The notes beneath the pieces are model-generated. The model was not told where the DNA came from. It saw only the letters and a program-made list of their open reading frames with translations, and searched no databases. From Tubulanus polymorphus (Eukaryota; Nemertea; Palaeonemertea; Tubulaniformes; Tubulanidae): a stretch of DNA of 64,000 bases. Positions 41,201-53,495 of this stretch are shown here, in pieces (the stretch's first letter is position 1; each line of letters starts with the position of its first letter). Where the stretch lies: positions 21,513,307 through 21,577,306 of the forward strand of contig NC_134031.1 in the NCBI RefSeq assembly GCF_964204645.1, given 5' to 3'. Both the position numbers and the translations under genes were made by a program.

Positions 41201-44200
41201 GGCTGCTTTTGGTTCTGAAGATGATGGATTCAATCTGAAAAGATGTGTTAAGGCGTATTGAACTGATTTAAAATAGATAGGTGGAAAGATTAAGAATTTT
41301 GTGGCTATTTATGCTCCTGAAGATGATGGACTCGATCTGAAATGATAGGTTAAGGTAGACTGAACTGATTTCGAGTAGATGGACTGAAAGATACAGATTT
41401 TTCTTGCAAAATAGGGTCCTAAAGATGATGAATTCTATCTTAATTGATGGGTTAGGTTGTACTGAACTGATTTCAAATAGATAGGTTAAAAGAATCAGAA
41501 TTTTCTGGCTGCTTTTGGTTCTGAAGATGATGGATTCAATCTGAAAAGATGTGTTAAGGCGTATTGAACTGATTTAAAATAGATAGGTGGAAAGATTAAG
41601 AATTTTCTGGCTATTTATGCTCCTGAAGATGATGGACTCGATCTGAAATGATAGGTTAAGGTAGACTGAACTGATTTCGAGTAGATGGACTGAAAGATAC
41701 AGATTTTTCTTGCAAAATAGGGTCCTAAAGATGATGAATTCTATCTTAATTGATGGGTTAGGGTGAACTGAATTGATTTCAAATAGATAGGTGGAAAGAA
41801 TCAGAATTTTCTGGCTGCCTTTGGTTCTGAAGATGATGGACTCAATCTGAAAAGATGGGCTAAGGCGTATTGAACTGATTTCAAATAGATAGGTGGAAAG
41901 ATTAAGAATTTTCTGGCTATTTATGCTCCTGAAGATGATGGACTCGATCTGAAATGATAGGTTAAGGTAAACTGAACTGATTTCGAGTAGATGGACTGAA
42001 AGATACAGATTTTTCTTGCAAAATAGGGTCCTAAAGATGATGAATTCTATCTTAATTGATGGGTTAGGGTGTACTGAACTGATTTCAAATAGATAGGTTG
42101 AAAGATTAAGAATTTTCTGGCTGCTTTTGGTTCTGAAGATGATGGATTCAATCTGAAAAGATGTGTTAAGGTGTATTGAACTGATTTCAAATAGATAGGT
42201 GGAAAGATTAAGAATTTTCTGGCTATTTATGCTCCTGAAGATGATGGACTCGATCTGAAATGATAGGTTAAGGTAAACTGAACTGATTTCGAGCAGATGG
42301 ACTGAAAGATACAGATTTTTCTTGCAAAATAGGGTCCTAAAGATGATGAGTTCTATCTTAATTGATGGGTTAGGGTGTACTGAACTGATTTCAAATAGAT
42401 AGATTGAAAGAATCAGAATTTTCTGGCTGCTTTTGGTTCTGAAGATGATGGATTCAATCTGAAAAGATGTGTTAAGGCGTATTGAACTGATTTCAAATAG
42501 ATAGGTGGAAAGATTAAGAATTTTCTGGCTATTTATGCTCCTGAAGATGATGGACTCGATCTGAAATGATAGGTTAAGGTAAACTGAACTGATTCCGAGC
42601 AGATGGACTGAAAGATACAGATTTTTCTTGCAAAATAGGGTCCTAAAGATGATGAGTTCTATCTTAATTGATGGGTTAGGGTGTACTGAACTGATTTCAA
42701 ATAGATAGGTGGAAAGATTAAGAATTTTCTGGTTATTTATGCTCCTGAAGATGATGGACTCGATCTGAAATGATAGGTTAAGGTAAACTGAACTGATTTC
42801 GAGTAGATGGACTGAAAGATACAGATTTTTCTTGCAAAATAGGGTCCTAAAGATGATGAGTTCAATCTTAATTGATGGGTTAGGTTGTACTGAACTGATT
42901 TCAAATAGATAGGTGGAAAGATTAAGAATTTTCTGGTTATTTATGCTCCTGAAGATGATGGACTCGATCTGAAATGATAGGTTAAGGTAAACTGAACTGA
43001 TTTCGAGTAGATGGACTGAAAGATACAGATTGTTCTTGCAAAATAGGGTCCTAAAGATGATGAATTCTATTTTAATTGATGGGTTAGGTTGTACTGAACT
43101 GATTTCAAATAGATAGGTTGAAAGAATCAGAATTTTCTGGCTGCTTTTGGTTCTGAAGATGATGGATTCAATCTGAAAAGATGTGTTAAGGCGTATTGAA
43201 CTGATTTAAAATAGATAGGTGGAAAGATTAAGAATTTTCTGGCTATTTATGCTCCTGAAGATGATGGACTCGATCTGAAATGATAGGTTAAGGTAGACTG
43301 AACTGATTTCGAGTAGATGGACTGAAAGATACAGATTTTTCTTGCAAAATAGGGTCCTAAAGATGATGAATTCTATCTTAATTGATGGGTTAGGTTGTAC
43401 TGAACTGATTTCAAATAGATAGGTTAAAAGAATCAGAATTTTCTGGCTGCTTTTGGTTCTGAAGATGATGGATTCAATCTGAAAAGATGTGTTAAGGCGT
43501 ATTGAACTGATTTAAAATAGATAGGTGGAAAGATTAAGAATTTTCTGGCTATTTATGCTCCTGAAGATGATGGACTCGATCTGAAATGATAGGTTAAGGT
43601 AGACTGAACTGATTTCGAGTAGATGGACTGAAAGATACAGATTTTTCTTGCAAAATAGGGTCCTAAAGATGATGAATTCTATCTTAATTGATGGGTTAGG
43701 GTGAACTGAATTGATTTCAAATAGATAGGTGGAAAGAATCAGAATTTTCTGGCTGCCTTTGGTTCTGAAGATGATGGACTCAATCTGAAAAGATGGGCTA
43801 AGGCGTATTGAACTGATTTCAAATAGATAGGTGGAAAGATTAAGAATTTTCTGGCTATTTATGCTCCTGAAGATGATGGACTCGATCTGAAATGATAGGT
43901 TAAGGTAAACTGAACTGATTTCGAGTAGATGGACTGAAAGATACAGATTTTTCTTGCAAAATAGGGTCCTAAAGATGATGAATTCTATCTTAATTGATGG
44001 GTTAGGGTGTACTGAACTGATTTCAAATAGATAGGTTGAAAGATTAAGAATTTTCTGGCTGCTTTTGGTTCTGAAGATGATGGATTCAATCTGAAAAGAT
44101 GTGTTAAGGTGTATTGAACTGATTTCAAATAGATAGGTGGAAAGATTAAGAATTTTCTGGCTATTTATGCTCCTGAAGATGATGGACTCGATCTGAAATG

Positions 44201-47200
44201 ATAGGTTAAGGTAAACTGAACTGATTTCGAGCAGATGGACTGAAAGATACAGATTTTTCTTGCAAAATAGGGTCCTAAAGATGATGAGTTCTATCTTAAT
44301 TGATGGGTTAGGGTGTACTGAACTGATTTCAAATAGATAGGTTGAAAGAATCAGAATTTTCTGGCTGCTTTTGGTTCTGAAGATGATGGATTCAATCTGA
44401 AAAGATGTGTTAAGGCGTATTGAACTGATTTCAAATAGATAGGTGGAAAGATTAAGAATTTTCTGGCTATTTATGCTCCTGAAGATGATGGACTCGATCT
44501 GAAATGATAGGTTAAGGTAAACTGAACTGATTCCGAGCAGATGGACTGAAAGATACAGATTTTTCTTGCAAAATAGGGTCCTAAAGATGATGAGTTCTAT
44601 CTTAATTGATGGGTTAGGGTGTACTGAACTGATTTCAAATAGATAGGTGGAAAGATTAAGAATTTTCTGGTTATTTATGCTCCTGAAGATGATGGACTCG
44701 ATCTGAAATGATAGGTTAAGGTAAACTGAACTGATTTCGAGTAGATGGACTGAAAGATACAGATTTTTCTTGCAAAATAGGGTCCTAAAGATGATGAGTT
44801 CAATCTTAATTGATGGGTTAGGTTGTACTGAACTGATTTCAAATAGATAGGTGGAAAGATTAAGAATTTTCTGGTTATTTATGCTCCTGAAGATGATGGA
44901 CTCGATCTGAAATGATAGGTTAAGGTAAACTGAACTGATTTCGAGTAGATGGACTGAAAGATACAGATTGTTCTTGCAAAATAGGGTCCTAAAGATGATG
45001 AATTCTATCTTAATTGATGGGTTAGGGTGTACTGAACTGATTTCAAATAGATAGGTTGAAAGAATCAGAATTTTCTGGCTGCTTTTGGTTCTGAAGATGA
45101 TGGATTCAATCTGAAAAGATGTGTTAAGGCGTATTGAACTGATTTAAAATAGATAGGTGGAAAGATTAAGAATTTTCTGGCTATTTATGCTCCTGAAGAT
45201 GATGGACTCGATCTGAAATGATAGGTTAAGGTAGACTGAACTGATTTCGAGTAGATGGACTGAAAGATACAGATTTTTCTTGCAAAATAGGGTCCTAAAG
45301 ATGATGAGTTCTATCTTAATTGATGGGTTAGGGTGAACTGAACTGATTTCAAATAGATAGGTGGAAAGAATCAGAATTTTCTGGCTGCCTTTGGTTCTGA
45401 AGATGATGGACTCAATCTGAAAAGATGGGCTTAGGCGTATTGAACTGATTTCAAATAGATAGGTGGAAAGATTAAGAATTTTCTGGCTATTTATGCTCCT
45501 GAAGATGATGGACTCGATCTGAAATGATAGGTTAAGGTAAACTGAACTGATTTCGAGTAGATGGACTGAAAGATACAGATTTTTCTTCCAAAATAGGGTC
45601 CTAAAGATGATGAATTCTATCTTAATTGATGGGTTAGGGTGTACTGAACTGATTTCAAATAGATAGGTTGAAAGAATCAGAATTTTCTGGCTGCTTTTGG
45701 TTCTGAAGATGATGGATTCAATCTGAAAAGATGTGTTAAGGCGTATTGAACTGATTTCAAATAGATAGGTGGAAAGATTAAGAATTTTGTGGCTATTTAT
45801 GCTCCTGAAGATGATGGACTCGATCTGAAATGATAGGTTAAGGTAGACTGAACTGATTTCGAGTAGATGGACTGAAAGATTCAGATTTTTCTTGCAAAAT
45901 AGGGTCCTAAAGATGATGAGTTCTATCTTAATTGATGGGTTAGGGTGTACTGAACTGATTTCAAATAGATAGGTTGAAAGAATCAGAATTTTCTGGCTGC
46001 TTTTGGTTCTGAAGATGATGGATTCAATCTGAAAAGATGTGTTAAGGCGTATTGAACTGATTTCAAATAGATAGGTGGAAAGATTAAGAATTTTGTGGCT
46101 ATTTATGCTCCTGAAGATGATGGACTCGATGTGAAATGATAGGTTAAGGTAGACTGAACTGATTTCGAGTAGATGGACTGAAAGATACAGATTTTTCTTG
46201 CAAAATAGGGTCCTAAAGATGATGAATTCTATCTTAATTGATGGGTTAGGGTGAACTGAACTGATTTCAAATAGATGGGTGGAAAGAATCAGAATTTTCT
46301 GGCTGCCTTTGGTTCTGAAGATGATGGACTCAATCTGAAAAGATGGGCTGAGGCGTATTGAACTGATTTCAAATAGATAGGTGGAAAGATTAAGAATTTT
46401 CTGGCTATTTATGCTCCTGAAGATGATGGACTCGATCTGAAATGATAGGTTAAGGTAAACTGAACTGATTTCGAGTAGATGGACTGAAAGATACAGATTT
46501 TTCTTGCAAAATAGGGTCTTAAAGATGATGAATTCTATCTTAATTGATGGGTTAGGTTGTACTGAACTGATTTCAAATAGATAGGTTAAAAGAATCAGAA
46601 TTTTCTGGCTGCTTTTGGTTCTGAAGATGATGGATTCAATCTGAAAGGATGTGTTAAGGCGTATTGAACTGATTTAAAATAGATAGGTGGAAAGATTAAG
46701 AATTTTCTGGCTATTTATGCTCCTGAAGATGATGGACTCGATCTGAAATGATAGGTTAAGGTAGACTGAACTGATTTCGAGTAGATGGACTGAAAGATAC
46801 AGATTTTTCTTGCAAAATAGGGTCCTAAAGATGATGAGTTCTATCTTAATTGATGGGTTAGGGTGAACTGAACTGATTTCAAATAGATAGGTGGAAAGAT
46901 TAAGAATTTTCTGGCTGCCTTTGGTTCTGAAGATGATGGACTCAATCTGAAAAGATGGGCTAAGGCGTATTGAACTGATTTCAAATAGATAGGTGGAAAG
47001 ATTAAGAATTTTCTGGCTATTTATGCTCCTGAAGATGATGGACTCGATCTGAAATGATAGGTTAAGGTAAACTGAACTGATTTCGAGTAGATGGACTGAA
47101 AGATACAGATTTTTCTTGCAAAATAGGGTCCTAAAGATGATGAATTCTATCTTAATTGATGGGTTAGGGTGTACTGAACTGATTTCAAATAGATAGGTTG

Positions 47201-48853
47201 AAAGATTAAGAACTTTCTGGCTGCTTTTGGTTCTGAAGATGATGGATTCAATCTAAAAAGATGGGTTAAGGCGTATTGAACTGATTTCAAATGGATAGGT
47301 GGAAAGATTAAGAATTTTCTGGCTATTTATGCTCCTGAAGATGATGGACTCGATCTGAAATGATAGGTTAAGGTAAACTGAACTGATTTCGAGTAGATGG
47401 ACAGAAAGATACAGATTTTTCTTGCAAAATAGGGTCCTAAAGATGATGAATTCTATCTTAATTGATGGGTTAGGGTGAACTGAATTGATTTCAAATAGAT
47501 AGGTGGAAAGAATCAGAATTTTCTGGCTGCCTTTGGTTCTGAAGATGATGGACTCAATCTGAAAAGATGGGCTAAGGCGTATTGAACTGATTTAAAATAG
47601 ATAGGTGGAAAGATTAAGAATTTTCTGGCTATTTATGCTCCTGAAGATGATGGACTCGATCTGAAATGATAGGTTAAGGTAAACTGAACTGATTTCGAGT
47701 AGATGGACTGAAAGATACAGATTTTTCTTGCAAAATAGGGTCCTAAAGATGATGAATTCTATCTTAATTGATGGGTTAGGGTGTACTGAACTGATTTCAA
47801 ATAGATAGGTTGAAAGATTAAGAATTTTCTGGCTGCTTTTGGTTCTGAAGATGATGGATTCAATCTGAAAAGATGTGTTAAGGCGTATTGAACTGATTTC
47901 AAATAGATAGGTGGAAAGATTAAGAATTTTCTGGCTATTTATGCTCCTGAAGATGATGGACTCGATCTGAAATGATAGGTTAAGGTAAACTGAACTGATT
48001 CCGAGCAGATGGACTGAAAGATACAGATTTTTCTTGCAAAATAGGGTCCTAAAGATGATGAGTTCTATCTTAATTGATGGGTTAGGGTGTACTGAACTGA
48101 TTTCAAATAGATAGGTGGAAAGATTAAGAATTTTCTGGTTATTTATGCTCCTGAAGATGATGGACTCGATCTGAAATGATAGGTTAAGGTAAACTGAACT
48201 GATTTCGAGTAGATGGACTGAAAGATACAGATTTTTCTTGCAAAATAGGGTCCTAAAGATGATGAGTTCAATCTTAATTGATGGGTTAGGTTGTACTGAA
48301 CTGATTTCAAATAGATAGGTGGAAAGATTAAGAATTTTCTGGTTATTTATGCTCCTGAAGATGATGGACTCGATCTGAAATGATAGGTTAAGGTAAACTG
48401 AACTGATTTCGAGTAGATGGACTGAAAGATACAGATTTTTCTTGCAAAATAGGGTCCTAAAGATGATGAATTCTATCTTAATTGATGGGTTAGGGTGTAC
48501 TGAACTGATTTCAAATAGATAGGTTGAAAGAATCAGAATTTTCTGGCTGCTTTTGGTTCTGAAGATGATGGATTCAATCTGCAAAGATGTGTTAAGGCGT
48601 ATTGAACTGATTTCAAATAGATAGGTGGAAAGATTAAGAATTTTCTGGCTATTTATGCTCCTGAAGATGATGGACTCGATCTGAAATGATAGGTTAAGGT
48701 AAACTGAACTGATTTCGAGTAGATGGACTGAAAGATACAGATTTTTCTTGCAAAATAGGGTCCTAAAGATGATGAATTCTATCTTAATTGATGGGTTAGG
48801 GTGTACTGAACTGATTTCAAATGGATAGGTGGAAAGATTAAGAATTTTCTGGC
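32226..48853. repeat. Large tandem duplication of the satellite, copy 2 (about 16.6 kb)
   Basis: This is the second copy, directly abutting copy 1. The breakpoint is near 32225, where matching to the left copy begins and matching to the right copy ends. It carries the same rare variants as copy 1 but lacks the extra 918-bp unit. A few private changes are visible, such as ctgaaggtgatgg near 37033 and agatagattgaaag near 42399. Confidence 0.85.
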
Positions 48854-50682
48854 TATTTATGCTCCTGAAGATGATGGACTCGATCTGAAATGATAGGTTA
48901 AGATAAACTGAACTGATTTCGAGTAGATGGACTGAAAGATACAGATTTTTCTTGCAAAATATGGTCCTAAAGATGATGAGTTCTATCTTAATTGATGGGT
49001 TAGGGTGTACTGAACTGATTTCAAATAGATAGGTTGAGAGAATCAGAATTTTCTGGCTGCTTTTGGTTCTGAAGATGATGGATTCAATCTGAAAAGATGT
49101 GTTAAGGCGTATTGAACTGATTTCAAATAGATAGGTGGAAAGATTAAGAATTTTCTGGCTATTTATGCTCCTGAAGATGATGGACTCGTTCTGAAATGAT
49201 AGGTTAAGGTAAACTGAACTGATTTCGAGCAGATGGACTGAAAGATACAGATTTTTCTTGCAAAATAGGGTCCTAAAGATGATGAGTTCTATCTTAATTG
49301 ATGGGTTAGGGTGTACTGAACTGATTTCAAATAGATAGGTTGAAAGAATCAGAATTTTCTGGCTGCTTTCGGTTCTGAAGATGATGGATTCAATCTGAAA
49401 AGATGTGTTAAGGCGTATTGAACTGATTTCAAATAGATAGGTGGAAAGATTAAGAATTTTCTGGCTATTTATGCTCCTGAAGATGATGGACTCGATCTGA
49501 AATGATAGGTTAAGGTAAACTGAACTGATTTCGAGCAGATGGACTGAAAGATACAGATTTTTCTTGCAAAATAGGGTCCTAAAGATGATGAGTTCTATCT
49601 TAATTGATGGGTTAGGGTGTACTGAACTGATTTCAAATAGATAGGTTGAAAGAATCAGAATTTTCTGGCTGCTTTTGGTCCTGAAGATGATGGATTCAAT
49701 CTGAAAAGATGTGTTAAGGCGTATTGAACTGATTTCAAATAGATAGGTGGAAAGATTAAGAATTTTCTGGCTATTTATGCTCCTGAAGATGATGGACTCG
49801 ATCTGAAATGATAGGTTAAGGTAGACTGAACTGATTTCGAGTAGATGGACTGAAAGATACAGATTTTTCTTGCAAAATAGGGTCCTAAAGATGATGAGTT
49901 CTATCTTAATTGATGGGTTAGGGTGTACTGAACTGATTTCAAATAGATAGGTTGAAAGAATCAGAATTTTCTGGCTGCTTTTGGTTCTGAAGATGATGGC
50001 TTCAATCTGAAAAGATGGGTTAAGGCGTATTGAACTGATGTCAAATAGATAGGTGGAAAGATTAAGAATTTTCTGGCTATTTATGCTCCTGAAGATGATG
50101 GACTCGATCTGAAATGATAGGTTAAGGTAGACTGAACTGATTTCGAGTAGATGGACTGAAAGATACAGATTTTTCTTGCAAAATAGGGTCCTAAAGATGA
50201 TGAATTCTATCTTAATTGATGGGTTAGGGTGAACTGAACTGATTTCAAATAGATGGGTGGAAAGAATCAGAATTTTCTGGCTGCCTTTGGTTCTGAAGAT
50301 GATGGACTCAATGTGAAAAGATGGGCTGAGGCGTATTGAACTGATTTCAAATAGATAGGTGGAAAGATTAAGAATTTTCTGGCTATTTATGCTCCTGAAG
50401 ATGATGGACTCGATCTGAAATGATAGGTTAAGGTAGACTGAACTGATTTCGAGTAGATGGACTGAAAGATACAGATTTTTCTTGCAAAAAAGGGTCCTAA
50501 AGATGATGAGTTCTATCTTAATTGATGGGTTAGGGTGTACTGAACTGATTTCAAATAGATAGGTTGAAAGATTAAGAACTTTCTGGCTGCTTTTGGTTCT
50601 GAAGATGATTGATTCAATCTGAAAAGATGGGTTAAGGCGTATTGAACTGATTTCAAATGGATAGGTGGAAAGAATCAGAATT

Positions 50683-50910
50683 TTAGGGTTAGGGTTAGGG
50701 TTAGGGTTAGGGTTAGGGTTAGGGTTAGGGTTAGGGTTAGGGTTAGGGTTAGGGTTAGGGTTAGGGTTAGGGTTAGGGTTAGGGTTAGGGTTAGGGTTAG
50801 GGTTAGGGTTAGGGTTAGGGTTAGGGTTAGGGTTAGGGTTAGGGTTAGGGTTAGGGTTAGGGTTAGGGTTAGGGTTAGGGTTAGGGTTAGGGTTAGGGTT
50901 AGGGTTAGGG
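50683..50910 (+). repeat. TTAGGG telomeric array 1 (38 perfect repeats)
   Basis: There are 228 bp of uninterrupted TTAGGG on the + strand, so the chromosome end would lie to the right when this tract was made. On the left it replaces a satellite monomer after aatcagaatttt, with TT shared at the junction. On the right it runs without a break into the degenerate telomeric 3' tail of the retroelement (ttaggtttagagatagagg). Confidence 0.97.
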
Positions 50911-51029
50911 TTAGGTTTAGAGATAGAGGTTAGGGGACCAAACCGAAGGTTTGGAGACCCCACTAGTGCACGGGCAGCGGGTTATCCCTGTAAAAAAGTA
51001 GTGAGAGTTAATTGTTGTAGTGAGGCGGT
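50911..51029 (-). promoter_or_regulatory. 3' tail of the PLE: hairpin plus degenerate telomeric repeats
   Basis: In sense the tail reads through a hairpin (50938-50954: CCAAAC, loop CTTCG, GTTTGG) and then CCCCTAACC, a TCTATCTC spacer and AAACCTAA, joining CCCTAA repeats. The RNA 3' end would therefore be complementary to a TTAGGG overhang. The same tail occurs at 57252-57370. A related tail without the hairpin ends each 335-bp unit. A role in target priming is inferred from sequence and position only. Confidence 0.6.
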
Positions 51030-53495
51030 CTACGGGACGTTCATGCCTCGGGGCGTGTTCGTGTCGAGTCGTCGTATCCAGTCTTGTTCGGCTGCTTCGC
51101 GGATCGGTCTCGTGGAGCCTGGTAGGTGTTGGAGACCGTACACCCGAAAGTGTTCGCGGGTGTGGTCGACTTGGTTGAAGTGGTCCGAGACTGGAGTCGA
51201 ATTCTTCGTTCTGATGCGTGAGACGTGATGAGTGACGCGTTCTCGTAGAGACATTCCGGTTTGGCCGACGTACAGCATGTTGCACTTGGTGCATTCGATG
51301 CAGTATACAATTTCACGGGTCGCGCAATTAATTGTGCTGCGGATCGCGTGCATTTTGTTGTGGCTGCGGCAAACGGTTGTTTCTCGGACGAGTGGACACG
51401 TACGACATCTCGGTGTTCTGCATTTCTCGGTGCCTCGACGTCGGGTTGACGGAGTTCTTTGAGTAGACCTGGAAATAGAAGAATTGGAAACAACGGAAGT
51501 ATTTCTGTTACGATGCGGTGAAGAGGGGACTCGGGGAGGGGGTGGCTCCGTGGGTTTGAGCTGCGACGAAGTTAGGAGATCTTTGAGACTCTTGTGCTTG
51601 GTGTAGGCGGTGACCGTGGTTACCTCGTCAGACCGGCCGGTGGCCGTAGCCAGTTCCGTAAATCTGGTTCGGATGTTACGGGCTAGGGTTCGGTTGGCTT
51701 CGGAGTGAGGTAAGATAAGCGGTAAACGCTTTTTCGGCGGTTCGTCGGCCCGTTGTTGTTCTCGTAGATCTCGTTCGGCGTGGTGCCGTAGAGCTTGGCT
51801 TTTGATGTGTCGCAGTTCGCGGTCTTTGTAGCCACGACCTCTGAGTACTTTAAGGACGGTTCCGGACGCTGCGTGTAAGTCCGAATCGTTATTGCAGATG
51901 CGCCGGAACCGGAGAATTTGACTTTTAACTATACCGGAAAATGTGTGTTTAGGGTGAAACGAGGATCGATGTAGTAATTGATGCGAATCGGTTGGTTTGA
52001 AGTAGACTTTGGTGTCTACTGTGCCACTTGTCTCGAATCGCGGGCCTTTGAAAGTGGTTACGTCCAGGAAGTTGACGCTGGTGTCGCTGATTTCGAACTT
52101 GAGTTTGATGGATCGGCTCACTGTTTGTAGGACGTCGATGAATTGCATCAACGTTTCGCGGCCGTGTTCCCAAACTATGTAGATGTCGTCGATGAACCGA
52201 GCGTATAGCGATGGTTGGAGTTCGCTTCTGGACAGACCTTCTTTTTCCCATTCGGCTACAAAGATATTGGCATAAGAAGGAGCAAAACGCTTACCCATTG
52301 CGGTACCTTTTACCTGTAAATATGTGTTTTCGTTAAAGTTAAAGTCATTTTTCTTCAGGCTGATTTCGAGTAGTTTCAGCAGCTCGGCATCCGGGCGTCC
52401 CGGGTTCGGGTTATCTCGGAGAGCTTGTCGGATGCTGGCGATACCCTCTTCGTGGGGGATGTTGGTGTAGAGCGAATCGATGTCCATGGTGACGAGTAAC
52501 GCATCGGCGCTAAATTGTTTACCGGCCAAAATATCTAGAAAGTGGTTGGTATCTTTGACGTACGACGGGTGACCGCGGGCGATCGGCTGCAAATAGTAGT
52601 CGATCCATTCCGAAATTTCGTAGGTTTCGGAGCCGCAGTCGGAGACGATCGGTCTCCCCGGCGGTACGCGATCGGGTACCGTCCACTTCTCGCGTTCTTT
52701 ATGGATTTTGGGAAGCAGATAGAACTGCCTCTGTTTCGGATTATCGGGCGGTAATAGATATTCGGCGGTTTTTAGCGGGATGATTTTTCGTCGAGCCATA
52801 TTTTCGATGATTTCGCGAATTTCTTCCCCGGTCTGTTCGAAGATCGGTTGCTGCAGCGGCTGATAATACTCGAGATCGGCTAGTTGGCGCATGGCTTCGT
52901 GGACGTAGTCGTCGCGGTCCATGATAACCGTAGCGGAACCCTTATCGGCGGCTTTGATGACAATATTAGTGTTGTCACGCAGCTGCTGGAGGGCTTCGCG
53001 TTCCTGTTTAGTGAGGTTATCATTTACGCGACGCGTATCCCTGGTTTGTTGAGCCAATTCGTGCGCGTCGTTGCAGAACCCGGCGATTACTGGTTCTATT
53101 TCATCCGGAGCCCAACTGCTGGGCAGACGGAAACGCGGAGCCTCGCGGTCCGGTTTGTCTCGGAAGTGATGGTCGAGTTTTACTAGCCGGTTGAATCGGC
53201 ACACTCCCTTGGTGCGCTCGGTCGCGGCGGCATCAGAACCGATTTTTGGAGTCGGGCAATAAGTGAGGCCCTTTCGGAGTAGCTGATGTTGCGCCGGACT
53301 TAGGCGGAGTGAACGTGTGAGGTTGACCACCGGGCTCCCGAGAGCGGTGACCGGATCGCGTCGCGCTTGGTTTGGTGCCGGTTCTTCGTGTTCGTCGGAC
53401 CTGGAAATGGAAGAAATCAGAGAAGCATTGGTTAATTCCGGTTGATTTAACTCACCAATAGTGGACCCGTTGGTCTCACTAATACTTAGTTTAAA
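51030..53495 (-). CDS. PLE ORF2: reverse transcriptase with C-terminal GIY-YIG endonuclease
   Basis: This is the polymerase of a Penelope-like element. Counting residues from the V-N-L-T-R-S segment (codon at 53328-53330, residue 1), it shows NLTRSLRLSPAQ...GLTYCPTP at 3-28, a KAADKGSATVIMD block at 126-138 and FYLLPKIHK at 203-211. The palm motif is MDIDSLYTNIP at 282-292, with KGTAMGKRFAPSYANIF at 341-357 and the catalytic RFIDDIY at 378-384. The thumb region runs to about 510. After a linker come a Cys cluster (CRTPRCRTC, 637-645) and a GIY-YIG nuclease (VYCIECTKCNMLYVGQTG, 675-692, with Arg 696/698 and a downstream Glu). There is no in-frame ATG before the conserved N-terminus; the open frame starts upstream inside the ORF1 end, in the -1 frame. 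Synthesis by -1 frameshifting from ORF1 is likely. No stop or frameshift is seen. Confidence 0.93.
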   Translation of the reverse strand, partial: FKLSISETNGSTIGELNQPELTNASLISSISRSDEHEEPAPNQARRDPVTALGSPVVNLTRSLRLSPAQHQLLRKGLTYCPTPKIGSDAAATERTKGVCRFNRLVKLDHHFRDKPDREAPRFRLPSSWAPDEIEPVIAGFCNDAHELAQQTRDTRRVNDNLTKQEREALQQLRDNTNIVIKAADKGSATVIMDRDDYVHEAMRQLADLEYYQPLQQPIFEQTGEEIREIIENMARRKIIPLKTAEYLLPPDNPKQRQFYLLPKIHKEREKWTVPDRVPPGRPIVSDCGSETYEISEWIDYYLQPIARGHPSYVKDTNHFLDILAGKQFSADALLVTMDIDSLYTNIPHEEGIASIRQALRDNPNPGRPDAELLKLLEISLKKNDFNFNENTYLQVKGTAMGKRFAPSYANIFVAEWEKEGLSRSELQPSLYARFIDDIYIVWEHGRETLMQFIDVLQTVSRSIKLKFEISDTSVNFLDVTTFKGPRFETSGTVDTKVYFKPTDSHQLLHRSSFHPKHTFSGIVKSQILRFRRICNNDSDLHAASGTVLKVLRGRGYKDRELRHIKSQALRHHAERDLREQQRADEPPKKRLPLILPHSEANRTLARNIRTRFTELATATGRSDEVTTVTAYTKHKSLKDLLTSSQLKPTEPPPPRVPSSPHRNRNTSVVSNSSISRSTQRTPSTRRRGTEKCRTPRCRTCPLVRETTVCRSHNKMHAIRSTINCATREIVYCIECTKCNMLYVGQTGMSLRERVTHHVSRIRTKNSTPVSDHFNQVDHTREHFRVYGLQHLPGSTRPIREAAEQDWIRRLDTNTPRGMNVP

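Larger units (their letters stand above)
1..50682. repeat. Satellite array of 102-bp monomers in a 306-bp A-B-C higher-order unit
   Basis: The first 50.7 kb is uninterrupted tandem satellite. Unit A starts ggttctgaagatgatgga (1-102), unit B gctcctgaagatgatgga (103-204) and unit C ggtcctaaagatgatga (205-306); the next A starts at 307. A, B and C are diverged copies of one 102-bp ancestor: each has a gaagatgatg or aaagatgatg start, an internal ctgaactgattt-like block and an aga-rich end. There are roughly 500 monomers. Trimers predominate, but B-C dimers occur where a C/A hybrid monomer is followed directly by B (for example near 4183-4284). Most C monomers contain gggttagggt or gggttaggtt. I see no gene in the array. 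Long minus-strand frames exist only because 102 is a multiple of 3. Confidence 0.97.

Noticed and set aside
1-50682. CRISPR-like regular repeats
   Set aside because: There are no unique spacers; the repeats are contiguous 102-bp satellite monomers in a eukaryotic context.
47592-50963. A minus-strand open frame of 1,123 codons running from the PLE tail through the CCCTAA repeats (Asn-Pro repeats) into the satellite
   Set aside because: It starts at GTG, not ATG. It is open only because 6-bp and 102-bp repeats keep phase, and its protein is a translation of satellite DNA with no domain. The same applies to the 330-codon frame at 30964-31956.
50665-51228. A plus-strand frame coding Leu-Gly repeats followed by a short unique part
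   Set aside because: This is a translation of TTAGGG repeats and the antisense of the PLE tail and ORF2; no independent gene signs.
51618-51640. Second CTGACGA hammerhead-like core on the minus strand inside ORF2
   Set aside because: No GAAA box follows at a usable distance and the segment is explained by coding sequence.
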